Assembly: GCF_012641405.1 (NCBI RefSeq)
Contig: NZ_JABAII010000009.1
Span: 124,001 to 188,000 of the forward strand
DNA length: 64,000 nucleotides
Reading direction: 5' to 3'
Source of the DNA: Rhizobium sp. P40RR-XXII
Lineage (GTDB): Bacteria > Pseudomonadota > Alphaproteobacteria > Rhizobiales > Rhizobiaceae
In this document: positions 16,321-24,458 of the stretch, in pieces
Numbering within the stretch: position 1 is the stretch's first letter
Layout: each line of letters opens with the position of its first letter
Made by a program: the position numbers and the translations under genes
The notes under the pieces: generated by a model
What the model saw: only the letters and a program-made list of their open reading frames with translations
Database searches by the model: none
Told to the model about the DNA's origin: nothing

Positions 16321-17427
16321 ATGATAAACATTGATACTAGCACGCTTTTCGCGCCGATCGTTATAAAAGGCCATCCTGTGAAGAACCGCCTCTCGGTCGC
16401 GCCGATGACACGCATCACCGCGACCGAGGACGGCCGGGCAACCGAGACGATGAGCCGCTACTACGAGCGCTTCGCGCGGGGCGGTTTCGGCGCGGTGACC
16501 ACGGAAGGCATCTACACCGACCAGGCTTTCTCGCAGGGTTACATCAGTCAGCCGGGCATGACTGACGAGGCCCAAGCCAGCGCCTGGAAGCCGGTCGTCA
16601 ACGGCATCAAGGCACATGGAGCGCTCGCGATCGCCCAGTTAATGCACGCCGGCGCAATCAGCCAGGGCAATCGCTTTCGAGACACCACGGTCGGGCCGTC
16701 TCCAATCCAACCCAAGGGCGAGCAGATGACGTTTTATGACGGCAAGGACCGCTACGTTTTGCCCAGCACGATGACGGAGGAGCAGATCGCCGATGCCATC
16801 ACTGGTTTTGCCGGCTCAGCCGCACGGGCGATCGAAGTCGCCGGGTTTGACGCCATCGAAATCCACGGCGCCAACGGCTACCTGCTCGACCAGTTTTTGA
16901 CCGACTACGCCAACACGAGAATGGATCGCTGGGGCGGTGCCACTGAGAACCGCGTGCGATTGATTCTAGAAACGTTCAAGGCGGTTCGTGCGGAGGTCGG
17001 CGCCAATGTCCCTGTCGGCGTCCGGATCTCGCAAGGCAAGGTGAACGATTATCATCATAAGTGGGCGGGTGCGGAGAGCGACGCCGAAATCGTCTTCGGC
17101 AGCCTCGCCGATGCTGGCGCCGACTTCATCCATGTTACCGAGTTCGAGGCCTGCAAGCCTGCGTTCGCCGAGGGTGGCCCATCATTGATGCGCCTCGCCA
17201 AGCGATACGCACCCAAAGCAGCGATCTTTGCCAATGGCAGTCTGCACAATGTTGAGCAGGCCGTGGCTGCGCTTAACGACGGCGCCGATGTCGTCACGAT
17301 AGCGCGGGGAGCCCTGGCAAATCCCGACCTGCCTAAACGCTGGTCCAGCAACATCGCCCTGGAGGAGTTCGATCCCACGATCCTCGGTCCAATCGCTAAC
17401 ATCAAGGAAACTGAACTGGCGATGTGA
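16321..17427 (+). CDS. NADH:flavin oxidoreductase, Old Yellow Enzyme family
   Basis: 368 aa TIM-barrel FMN enzyme. Family features: LFAPIVIKGHPVKNRLSVAP at the N-terminus, AQLMHAGAIS, the His/Asn substrate pair in EIHGANGYLLDQF and the FMN-phosphate region near GADVVTIARGALANPD. OYEs reduce activated C=C bonds or nitro compounds with NAD(P)H. A GGAGG ribosome-binding site (16311-16315) precedes the ATG. The gene is divergent from a LysR regulator. Closest subfamily seems to be the bacterial oxidoreductases that lack the longer 2,4-dienoyl-CoA reductase C-terminus. Confidence 0.9.
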   Translation: MINIDTSTLFAPIVIKGHPVKNRLSVAPMTRITATEDGRATETMSRYYERFARGGFGAVTTEGIYTDQAFSQGYISQPGMTDEAQASAWKPVVNGIKAHGALAIAQLMHAGAISQGNRFRDTTVGPSPIQPKGEQMTFYDGKDRYVLPSTMTEEQIADAITGFAGSAARAIEVAGFDAIEIHGANGYLLDQFLTDYANTRMDRWGGATENRVRLILETFKAVRAEVGANVPVGVRISQGKVNDYHHKWAGAESDAEIVFGSLADAGADFIHVTEFEACKPAFAEGGPSLMRLAKRYAPKAAIFANGSLHNVEQAVAALNDGADVVTIARGALANPDLPKRWSSNIALEEFDPTILGPIANIKETELAM

Positions 17428-17476
17428 TGGCCGCGCTGCTGGCAACTGCCTCGAACGCAGATCGAGGTCAATCAAA

Positions 17477-17965
17477 ATGGGTAGCGTTGCAATATTCTGG
17501 ATGCAGCTTCTGGTGAATTGCGTCGTCTTGGCCGTCCTCGCGGCATGGTACCAATGGCCAACACTGGCCAATCTACGTCGCAATTCCGCTCCAATTCCGC
17601 TGCTCTGGATGCAGTGCCCCACTATATGGGAATGACGTTGTTGGTTATGGGTATGGTCGATCCGAAACTGCCCAACGAGTTCCTTTCCAGCGCGGCTTAC
17701 GGTGATCTGTTGGAAGCGGCGCTGGCTCTCGCCTCCATCTTCGCTCTGCGGAGCAACTCGCGCGGCGCCGTTTTGCTCGTATGGGTGACCAATATATGGG
17801 GATTTGTCGATCTACTAAGGGGTGTACGTAGCGTCTTGCAGTTGAACGTTCCAAGCTTCAACCTGATCACCTTCTGATATATCTACACGTTCTACGCCCG
17901 CTGGTGATTATCTCTCATGCGATGATCTTCTGGGTTTTAATCAAGTCTGGATCATGGAAGAAGTA
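17477..17965 (+). pseudogene. broken small membrane-protein gene (two frameshifts, one nonsense)
   Basis: From the ATG at 17477 one frame reads a membrane protein start (MGSVAIFWMQLLVNCVVLAV) up to LLWMQ near 17610. It continues in the next frame with AVPHYMGMTLLVMGMVDPK through LNVPSFNLITF, meets TGA at 17875-17877 where Trp would fit, then a further base loss near 17897. The third piece reads PLVIISHAMIFWVLIKSGSW and stops at 17965. Joined, it gives about 162 aa with four helices. The three lesions in one 490-bp gene show decay. Family unnamed. Confidence 0.75.
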
Positions 17966-18045
17966 AGGCTTCAGCTATCGGCGTCAGGAAACAACATTCG
18001 CCGCATCGTCCGCAGCTTGGGGGCCAAGTAATTTAGGAGGCACAG

Positions 18046-18756
18046 ATGGCAGAGCGCGCAACTGCGATCATCTTCGGCGTTGGCCCCGGCCTTGGCTGGG
18101 CGCTTGCAAAGCGTTTCGCGATAGAGACCATGCAGGTCGCAGTAGTCGCTCGGAACGAAGAGAAGCTGAATTCACTAATTCAGTCCGAAGGGGCTCACGA
18201 TATTCGCGCTTATGCTGCCGACGTTTCAAATAGCGATGATGTCCTCCGGGTCTTCAATGATGTCGGTCGCGATCTCGGAGAACCAGATCTCGTCGTATTT
18301 AACGCCGGCGCCTTTCAAAAGGCCAACGTCCTCGACATCAATCCTGCCGACTTTGAGCGATGCTGGCGCATCGGCTGCCTTGGGGGCTTGCTCGTCGCGC
18401 AAGCGGCCGCACGTCGTATGATCAAGCGGGGACACGGGACAATCATCTTCAGCGGTGCGACCGCCGCGCTGCGAGGCAGCGCTGGCTTTGCCAACCTGGC
18501 CGTCCCGAAATTCGGCTTGCGCGCCCTCGCCCAGAGCATGGCTCGTGAGCTGGGACCCCAAGGCGTACACGTCGGATTCGTTGTTATTGATGGACAAATC
18601 GAGTCCGAACGCTATCGGCATCTGGTCGAAGAGCGCGGGGAGGATTCTCTCCTGGCATCGGATGCGATCGCTGAGCTTTATCTGCAACTACATCGACAGC
18701 CGCGCAGCGCCTGGTCCCACGAGATCGATGTTCGTCCATGGTCGGAGAAGTTCTAG
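18046..18756 (+). CDS. SDR-fold protein with non-canonical active site
   Basis: 236 aa with a Rossmann start IIFGVGPGLGWALAKRFA and NAGAF (the SDR NAG motif). Where YxxxK is expected the sequence is FANLAVPKFGLRALAQ: the Lys is kept but the Tyr position is Leu. The Ser region IIFSGATAAL is present. It may therefore bind NAD(P) without classical dehydrogenase activity, or use another residue. A GGAGG ribosome-binding site (18033-18037) precedes the start. It stands alone between a pseudogene and a convergent LysR gene. Confidence 0.82.
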   Translation: MAERATAIIFGVGPGLGWALAKRFAIETMQVAVVARNEEKLNSLIQSEGAHDIRAYAADVSNSDDVLRVFNDVGRDLGEPDLVVFNAGAFQKANVLDINPADFERCWRIGCLGGLLVAQAAARRMIKRGHGTIIFSGATAALRGSAGFANLAVPKFGLRALAQSMARELGPQGVHVGFVVIDGQIESERYRHLVEERGEDSLLASDAIAELYLQLHRQPRSAWSHEIDVRPWSEKF

Positions 18757-18777
18757 CTTGCTGGACCGGCGGTGATG

Positions 18778-19665
18778 TTAGACCGCAGAGAAGTTTTCTT
18801 CAAACCAGCTAACGAAGGCGCGTGCTTTCGCCGTCGGCAGTCTCCCACTCGGATAGAGAGCCCACAAGTCAGCGCTCGGAAGCTTCCAGTCAGCAAGCAC
18901 CGGAACAACGCTCCCGCTCGCAAGCTCTGGTTCCATCATCCAGCGTGCGCTGATCGCGACGCCAAGACCGGCAATTACCGCCTCGCGAACGCCCTCGGCC
19001 GCACTGCATGAGAGCCGGGTGGGAATGCGCACGGACGTATCTTCAGTTGCGCGACGAAAACGCCATTCCTCCGCCACCAAGCCCTGTGTGTAGACAATTG
19101 CAGTGTGGTCGAGGAGATCATCCGGAGCGGATGGTATACCCATTCGCGAGAGATAGGCCGGGCTTGCCACGACCAAGCGTTCGCAGCTTGCAAGTTTACG
19201 TGCGGTAAGGCTGGAATCGGGTAATTCGCCAGCACGCAGGGCCACGTCAATATTCTCGCCCAACAAGTCAATGTAGCGGTCATCCATGACGAAATCGACG
19301 CGAAGATTGGGATGCGCGTCCAAGAATGCGCCGATCCTCGGGACAATGTGTAATCTGGCGAAGGTGACGGACGCGCAAACGCGCAATCGCCCATCGAGCC
19401 CTTTGCTCAATCCACGAGCAGCAGTCTCAGCCTCATTGGCTTCCGCGAGTGTTCGGCGCGCGCGCTCATAGAAGGCCTGCCCAGCTTCCGTTGGGTGAAG
19501 TTGGCGGGTCGAGCGGACGAGAAGCCGAACCTGGAGATGATCCTCCAATGCCGCAACCAATTTCGACACAGCCGGCTGCCCAATCCGCAGATCCTGCGCA
19601 GCCGCCGAGAAGGAGCCCGTCTCAACGACCCGGACAAATACCTCCATCGCATGCAACCGATCCAT
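18778..19665 (-). CDS. LysR-type transcriptional regulator
   Basis: 295 aa with N-terminal HTH (MDRLHAMEVFVRVVETGSFS, then QPAVSKLVAALEDHL) and a complete effector-binding domain; the C-terminal LWALYPSGRLPTAKARAFV is the usual PA-rich signature of the CrgA/DmlR-like subgroup. It diverges from the peroxiredoxin-like gene with 123 bp between starts. The convergent SDR gene ends 21 bp from its stop. Likely regulates the peroxiredoxin gene and itself. Confidence 0.92.
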   Translation of the reverse strand: MDRLHAMEVFVRVVETGSFSAAAQDLRIGQPAVSKLVAALEDHLQVRLLVRSTRQLHPTEAGQAFYERARRTLAEANEAETAARGLSKGLDGRLRVCASVTFARLHIVPRIGAFLDAHPNLRVDFVMDDRYIDLLGENIDVALRAGELPDSSLTARKLASCERLVVASPAYLSRMGIPSAPDDLLDHTAIVYTQGLVAEEWRFRRATEDTSVRIPTRLSCSAAEGVREAVIAGLGVAISARWMMEPELASGSVVPVLADWKLPSADLWALYPSGRLPTAKARAFVSWFEENFSAV

Positions 19666-19673
19666 ATTACACC

Positions 19674-19696
19674 ATATATTCTAATTAGGAATATAT
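19674..19696. promoter_or_regulatory. perfect 8-bp inverted repeat, probable LysR operator
   Basis: ATATATTC (19674-19681), spacer TAATTAG, GAATATAT (19689-19696). The core ATTC-N7-GAAT fits the T-N11-A LysR box. It sits 8 bp from the LysR start codon and 92 bp before the peroxiredoxin-like start, in an AT-rich stretch expected of the divergent promoters. Confidence 0.65.
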
Positions 19697-19788
19697 CCTA
19701 TCGCCTCAGCCATCCTTCCGCAAGGATGAGGAATAGTTCATCTAGGCATTACGCCAGCAATATTGCTGGATGGACCAGGAGAATTTTG

Positions 19789-20487
19789 ATGACCCTTCAG
19801 GAAACCCTAGCCACGATCGCGAAATCCGGCCTGCCACTGCAAGGCAAGCTCGATGCATTAAAATTCGAGTTTGATAACAACATCGCGCCGCCGGCGGCCG
19901 TCGAGGTACTGCACCGTGCCACCGAAGAACTGATCTCGTCCGGCGCGCAGAGCCGCGCACTGAAAGTTGGGGACGTTGCGCCAGAGTTCATCCTTCCTGA
20001 TCCTGATGGCAAACTCGTCTCTTCCCGAGTGCTCCTCGAATACGGACCACTTGTGGTCACGTTCTATCGCGGCGCCTGGTGTCCATTCTGCAACTTCGAC
20101 CTGAGCGCGCTTGAAGAAGCCCGTTCGGAAATCGAAGCGCGCGGCGCGACCTTGGTTGCGATCTCGCAGCAAACGGCGCCCAACAGCCGCAAATCACAGC
20201 GGCAGAACGGACTGGGGTTTCCGATCCTCGGTGACCATGGCGGCGAAATCGCCGCTCAGTTCCGCTTGCGCTGGACTTTGCCGGCCTATCTGCGTGAGGT
20301 CCAGAAGGGGCTCGGTGCGGACCTGACGCAGTTCAACGGAGAGGACAGTTGGACCCTGCCGATGCCCTCTCGATACGTGATCGCCCAGGATGGTACGATC
20401 GCCTACGCTGAGGTCAACGCAGACTATACGCAGCGCCCCGAGCCTTCTGCGATATTCCCGATTTTAGAACAGCTGTCGCGCCGGTAG
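19789..20487 (+). CDS. peroxiredoxin-like protein (AhpC/TSA fold)
   Basis: 232 aa from an ATG with an AGGAG site 9 nt upstream. Thioredoxin-fold redoxin domain from about residue 60: VGDVAPEFILPDPDGK, then the active site FYRGAWCPFCNFDL with a CxxC in place of the usual TxxC of AhpC. Such CxxC peroxiredoxin-like proteins reduce peroxides or act as thioredoxin-type reductases. An N-terminal helical extension of about 55 residues precedes the domain. Divergent from a LysR gene, which probably switches it on under oxidative or electrophile stress (inference). Confidence 0.85.
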   Translation: MTLQETLATIAKSGLPLQGKLDALKFEFDNNIAPPAAVEVLHRATEELISSGAQSRALKVGDVAPEFILPDPDGKLVSSRVLLEYGPLVVTFYRGAWCPFCNFDLSALEEARSEIEARGATLVAISQQTAPNSRKSQRQNGLGFPILGDHGGEIAAQFRLRWTLPAYLREVQKGLGADLTQFNGEDSWTLPMPSRYVIAQDGTIAYAEVNADYTQRPEPSAIFPILEQLSRR

Positions 20488-21081
20488 GCCGACGATCCTT
20501 TGGCAATTCGCCCATTCAAGTCTTCGGCGCCTAAAATGCTGAAGACTATGCGCCCAAATCCAAAGTTCTATTTGTTGCGGGTTGCGATCGCCTATAACAC
20601 ACCAGGAAAGATAATGATAACGATGCCCCTTCCAGTAATCCCCTCGATCGAAACCGCCTCGGCTGTGGTGGCGTCGCTTTTTTAGTGTCCGCCATCGTCC
20701 AACATTTAACGAATACGATTAAGCGCGGCGCCCAGTCTGGCATGGCATCGTATGTCTGGATGGCGCCCGCTTGGCAAGGTGATTTAGGCGATGTTTGAGC
20801 TTGGCGGGTCGGGTGCAGTCATGTCTCCGGCCTGTAAGCGCGGTTTGATATGACCGCTGGCCCTGATGTTTTGCGCTCAAACCGATCCCTATCAACTTAC
20901 CGCGCTTTGCCGCGCTATACGATGCCACGGGTACTTCGGTTCGTACGGTCCATTCCGCTTGTGCCTTCACATCACTCCTTCGTCACGCCGCCAACTTTTG
21001 TGCCCAAGGGCAATTCGAACAACGTCTTGCTTATTGCGTTGCCAGGTTTGCTTCATAGCTCCCGGCTCTGGTCATTATCGC
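20488..21081. other. 594-bp stretch without a recognisable gene
   Basis: Short open frames here (for example minus 20719-20970, an 83-codon Arg/Lys-rich frame) match no family I know. The part next to the IS110 transposase gene probably includes the right-hand end of the element. No clear terminator follows the peroxiredoxin gene. Confidence 0.5.
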
Positions 21082-22077
21082 CTATGCGATGCGCGCCATT
21101 TTATTCGCCAGAGCGACAGCCACAAGCTTGAAGGATTTCTTCGCCAGCAAGGCTCTTGCCCAGTCCGCCAGTGGCGATTTGGTTTTGCCATTCTTGATGC
21201 TGTAGAGCGCCGCATGCGCTCCGACCACCAAGAGCTTTCGCAAATGCCGGTTGCCCATTTTGGAGATCCGGCCAAGCCTCGGCTTGCCGCCGCTCGAATA
21301 TTGTCGAGGCACCAACCCCAGGAATGCCGCGAACTCTCGTCCACCCTCGAAAAGGCCCGGATCTGGAATACTTGCCGATAGAAACGACGCCGTAATCGGC
21401 CCGATGCCGGGGATCGAGGCAAGACGAAGACTGACGTCATCCTTGCGATGTATGGCGAGGATCTCCTTGTCGAGTTTGGCAATCTCAGCTTCAATCCCAA
21501 TCAGGTCGGTCGCCAGCGGCTGCAATGCGAGCCGCATGGTTTCCGGGAGAGCCTTCTCATTGGAACCTTGTCCCATTCTTTCCAGGATGAGAAGAAGGTC
21601 TCCAACATTGCGAGCGCCTTGCGCGACCACTATGCCCAGCTCTGCAAAATGGCCACGCAGTGCATTCATCAGTGCGGTTCGCTGCGAGATCAGCAGTTCC
21701 CATGCGCTATGCAGCATCAATGTCGCTTGCTGTCCTTCACTCTTCACTGACACGAACCGCATCGAAGGGCGAACCACCGCTTCGCAGATTGCTGCCGCAT
21801 CGGCGGCATCGTTCTTATGCCTTTTGACGAAAGGCTTGACATACGCTGGTGAGATCAACCTGACCTCATGTCCCAGTTCCATCAGTGTGCGGGCCCAATG
21901 ATGGGCTGTCGAGCAGGCTTCCATGCCGATCAGGCAGGGTGGTAGTTTTGTGAAGAAAGCGATCATGTTGGCGCGGCGCAAGGCTTTGCGCAGAACGACC
22001 GGCCCCTGCGCATCGACACCGTGCAATTGGAAAACATTCTTTGCGATATCAAGCCCAATTGTCGTAATATCGTCCAT
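21082..22077 (-). CDS. IS110/IS1111-family transposase
   Basis: 331 aa from the ATG at 22075-22077 (MDDITTIGLDIAKNVFQLHG). The RuvC-like DEDD domain is complete: D in GLDIAKN, E in IGMEACSTAHHW, and two D in KNDAADAAAI. The C-terminal transposase-20 domain has SIPGIGPITASFL and the catalytic Ser region YSSGGKPRLGRISKMG. Full length, no frameshift, so possibly active. A longer in-frame start at 22155 adds 26 residues with no family match. Confidence 0.93.
   Translation of the reverse strand: MDDITTIGLDIAKNVFQLHGVDAQGPVVLRKALRRANMIAFFTKLPPCLIGMEACSTAHHWARTLMELGHEVRLISPAYVKPFVKRHKNDAADAAAICEAVVRPSMRFVSVKSEGQQATLMLHSAWELLISQRTALMNALRGHFAELGIVVAQGARNVGDLLLILERMGQGSNEKALPETMRLALQPLATDLIGIEAEIAKLDKEILAIHRKDDVSLRLASIPGIGPITASFLSASIPDPGLFEGGREFAAFLGLVPRQYSSGGKPRLGRISKMGNRHLRKLLVVGAHAALYSIKNGKTKSPLADWARALLAKKSFKLVAVALANKMARIA
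21082..22077 (-). mobile_element. IS110-family insertion sequence (core; ends undefined)
   Basis: The element is defined by its transposase gene. IS110-family elements carry no or only subterminal inverted repeats and make no reliable target duplication, so the outer borders cannot be placed by eye. It probably extends some tens to a few hundred bases on both sides into the non-coding flanks. In this family the non-coding flank encodes a structured guide RNA; a GGCACT/AGTGCC hairpin (22202-22207, 22218-22223) lies on the 5' side. Confidence 0.8.
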
Positions 22078-22645
22078 GGTGGGTGGCTCCTCTCTTGGGT
22101 TTTGCAAAAAACCATTTTGGCACATTCGATGCCGTCGGAGGGCGCCATCCACCACATCAAGTTAAAGGGCTCCGGTCACTCCGCCGTTTATGGTATGGCT
22201 CGGCACTCAACGTGCTCAGTGCCCGACACCTGCCTGGGCACAGCCGCAGACTTATTGAGCCATAACCACGCCTGACAGTTACAGGACGGACGCCGGCGCG
22301 GATCGGGGCATCTCGCGCATCTGTTTCAACATCTGAACCGCAGCTCAGATTCCCAATCCGCTTTGGAAGGAAGATCTGTATGGGCGCCCAACCACTCCAT
22401 CGGAGCCAGAAGGAGGTGGGCAGCAGTACTTACCTCGTTACTCGGAAATCGGTTGTCGCGCGTCTGGCGGATTGTAAAAAAACGAGGCGCGCACTACAAC
22501 TTATCTGGCGACGATTAGGATAGATAGCGCTCTGTTACACGTCGCGGCTAAGCGGCATTGGCGCGGATCGGCGACGGGCACCGAGACGCCTGATCGGAGA
22601 TAGGTTGGGAATTTGCGAAAACAGCTTTCATTTCCGAGGTTTGAT
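22078..22645. other. 568-bp non-coding stretch upstream of the transposase
   Basis: No convincing gene. The part next to the transposase (about 22078-22260) holds the hairpin GGCACT-N10-AGTGCC (22202-22223) and is probably the 5' non-coding end of the IS110 element, where related elements encode the guide (bridge) RNA. The rest, 22270-22645, shows no structure that I can interpret. Confidence 0.4.
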
Positions 22646-23139
22646 ATGCAGATTACATGGCGCGCCGTTTTTCTGGCGACCACGACATTTCTTTGTGTCA
22701 CCGCATTTCAGGCGCGGCGGCAGACGAACGGGCAGAAATGGTTAAAGGACCCGAATTATCCGTGCGCATCGGTCTCGCCGGTATCGCTCGCCGTCGGCCG
22801 GACCTATTGGGTCGGCGAATGCGCGGTCAATAAGGCAAGTGGCTTCGGAATGCTCAGGCGGCGCGACGGCGACCACGCCGGTCGCGCCTTTTATGGCGAG
22901 ATGCGCGTCGGCGTTCCGGCGGTCGGCGTTATCGACAACGAGGGTTACCGCGTCGGCCGCTTCAAGGATGGCGACATCGGTGACGATGCGGAGCTTGTGT
23001 TTCAAGTCAGGATGGATGCATTCGAAGCGGCTGTCAGAGCAGCCCGCGAGGTTGATGCCGATATGCCAAACAGGGAAATCAGACTTCCGCCCGCCTGCAC
23101 GAGGGGGTCGCGAAACAGCTTGAGGAGCAGATCGAATAA
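22646..23139 (+). pseudogene. exported MORN-like protein gene with a frameshift
   Basis: Starts MQITWRAVFLATTTFLCVTA, a signal-peptide-like sequence. The middle (YWVGECAVNKASGFGMLRR, then FYGEMRVGVPAVGVID and GYRVGRFKDG) resembles MORN repeats. After AVRAAREV near 23053 the frame changes: another frame gives CRYAKQGNQTSARLHEGVAK and ends at TAA 23137-23139, overlapping the ATG of the next gene. So the original gene ended there and one frameshift now breaks it; a sequencing error is not excluded. Confidence 0.55.
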
Positions 23140-23465
23140 TGTCGCAAGCTCTCATCCGGCCTTTGTTGCTCGCAGCCTTGTCGCTCACAATCTTGCCGGC
23201 CTTTTCCCGGGCTCAAAGCATCCCGTCAAACGGTCCAGCCCTTCCGGCGGAGGTCGAAGCCTTTGTCACCCGGCGGAACGACTGCGACCATTTCCGTGGC
23301 GAAGCCTCGCCTGATGCGGGCCGTCAGGCTCAGATCGACAAGGAGGTACGCCGGCTTTGCACCGGCACCGACGCCGCGTTGGCGCGTCTCCTGAAGCGCT
23401 ATGCCAAGAACGCTGCAGTTCAGGGGGCGTTGGCAGATTACGAGTCAAATATAGAAAGACACTGA
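23139..23465 (+). CDS. small exported protein, unknown function
   Basis: 108 aa with a signal peptide (residues 1-25, cleavage near FSRAQS). The mature part is charged and helical: FVTRRNDCDHFRGEASPDAG, then IDKEVRRLCTGTDAALARLL. Two cysteines could pair. The pattern resembles small secreted proteins common in Rhizobiales, without known function. The start overlaps the stop of the preceding MORN-like gene (TAATG), so the two formed an operon. Confidence 0.7.
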   Translation: MSQALIRPLLLAALSLTILPAFSRAQSIPSNGPALPAEVEAFVTRRNDCDHFRGEASPDAGRQAQIDKEVRRLCTGTDAALARLLKRYAKNAAVQGALADYESNIERH

Positions 23466-23600
23466 AGTCCTTCTTTTCTCCCAAGCGTGGGTGGTTCAGC
23501 ATCGCAGCTCGAGAAACTCATGACACGATCGGATTTATCAAGACGAACAATAGATCGTCTGAGCGTTGCCCAGTCCTTCGCAAAGTTCTCGCTTTGCCAA

Positions 23601-24233
23601 TCATGCCTTTGGCAATATGCCGCAGAGAAGGGTTTCAATAACGGTTTCTGCTGCCTTCTCGTAATCCTCCGCCTTGAGGCGACTTTTGCGCAAAGCGTCA
23701 CATGCCAGCGGCTCGAAGTCGCTATAGAACTGCGTTGCGGCCCATAGCATGATAAACAGATGCCGAGCGTCGGTCGGCATCATCTTCCCAGCGGCTATCC
23801 ATCCGTCCACGACCTCGACATGCCGATCCGTGACCTGGCGCATGTGTTCGCGATCCTTTTTCTTCAGAAAACGCGCGCCATGGATAATCTCACTGGCGAA
23901 CAGGCGGGATTCTGCAGCATTCCTGCGCGTATATTCCAACTTCGCCCGCACGTAGTTTCTGAACGCGTCAGCAGGTTCGCTTTCGGCAGTTATCGGCTTG
24001 AGTGCATCGTCCCAGCTTTCGATCAGATGGGCGACGATGGCGGTATAAATCTCCTCCTTGGAGGAAAAGTAGTAATAGACGTTCGCCTTGGGTAGGCCGG
24101 ACTTTTCCGCGATTTCCGCAATGCGCGTCCCATCGAAGCCCTTGCGTGAGAAGACGTCTATTCCAGCCTTCAAGATCAGCCGTCTGTTGCGTTCGCGAAT
24201 TCGCTCTTCCTGGTCTCTCGCCGTTCTTGCCAT
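23601..24233 (-). CDS. TetR-family repressor, RutR-like
   Basis: 210 aa from the ATG at 24231-24233 with GAGGAG just upstream; an in-frame start at 24323 adds 30 residues unlike the family. The HTH (residues about 18-62) has LILKAGIDVFSRKGFDGTR and GLPKANVYYYFSSKEEIY. The C-terminal domain resembles the RutR/YcdC type, whose known member senses pyrimidines and binds TTGACCA-N2-TGGTCAA. It faces the nucleoside operon, and three TGAC-N6-GTCA palindromes lie between them. The effector is therefore probably a nucleobase or its degradation product (inference). Confidence 0.88.
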   Translation of the reverse strand: MARTARDQEERIRERNRRLILKAGIDVFSRKGFDGTRIAEIAEKSGLPKANVYYYFSSKEEIYTAIVAHLIESWDDALKPITAESEPADAFRNYVRAKLEYTRRNAAESRLFASEIIHGARFLKKKDREHMRQVTDRHVEVVDGWIAAGKMMPTDARHLFIMLWAATQFYSDFEPLACDALRKSRLKAEDYEKAAETVIETLLCGILPKA

Positions 24234-24345
24234 GCCTGCTCCTCGCCTCCCGTCGCTTCCCGATCTTTCCAAGGCAGCACCAACGGATTTGCTCCATGTG
24301 TCGCCTTTCCGCTGGAAATGCAAGCTTCCGTCCTTGCGAAAATCC

Positions 24346-24413
24346 TGACCATATCGTCAGCTTTTTTTGACTGAAACGTCATTTTCTGTGTTCGTAAGTT
24401 GACACTTTGGTCA
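24346..24413. promoter_or_regulatory. three TGAC-N6-GTCA operator palindromes
   Basis: TGAC-CATATC-GTCA (24346-24359), TGAC-TGAAAC-GTCA (24368-24381) and TGAC-ACTTTG-GTCA (24400-24413). Starts are 22 and 32 bp apart, close to two and three helical turns, so repressors would sit on one DNA face. Sites 1 and 3 are both followed by AGCTTTT or GCTTTT. The half-site matches the RutR consensus TTGACCA-N2-TGGTCAA. Most likely bound by the adjacent TetR protein. Confidence 0.75.
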
Positions 24414-24428
24414 GCTTTTGCCTAGTCT
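24399..24428 (+). promoter_or_regulatory. candidate sigma70-type promoter of the nucleoside operon
   Basis: TTGACA (24399-24404) as -35 and TAGTCT (24423-24428) as a weak -10 with an 18-bp spacer, about 30 bp before the first gene. Operator site 3 overlaps the -35 box and the start of the spacer, which would give direct repression. Confidence 0.5.
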
Positions 24429-24458
24429 TCTCGTCAACGATAAAGGGGACAACCGCTG

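Noticed and set aside
20719..20970. 83-codon minus-strand frame near the IS110 element
   Set aside because: Arg/Lys-rich composition, no family match, no good ribosome-binding site; probably IS flank or chance frame.
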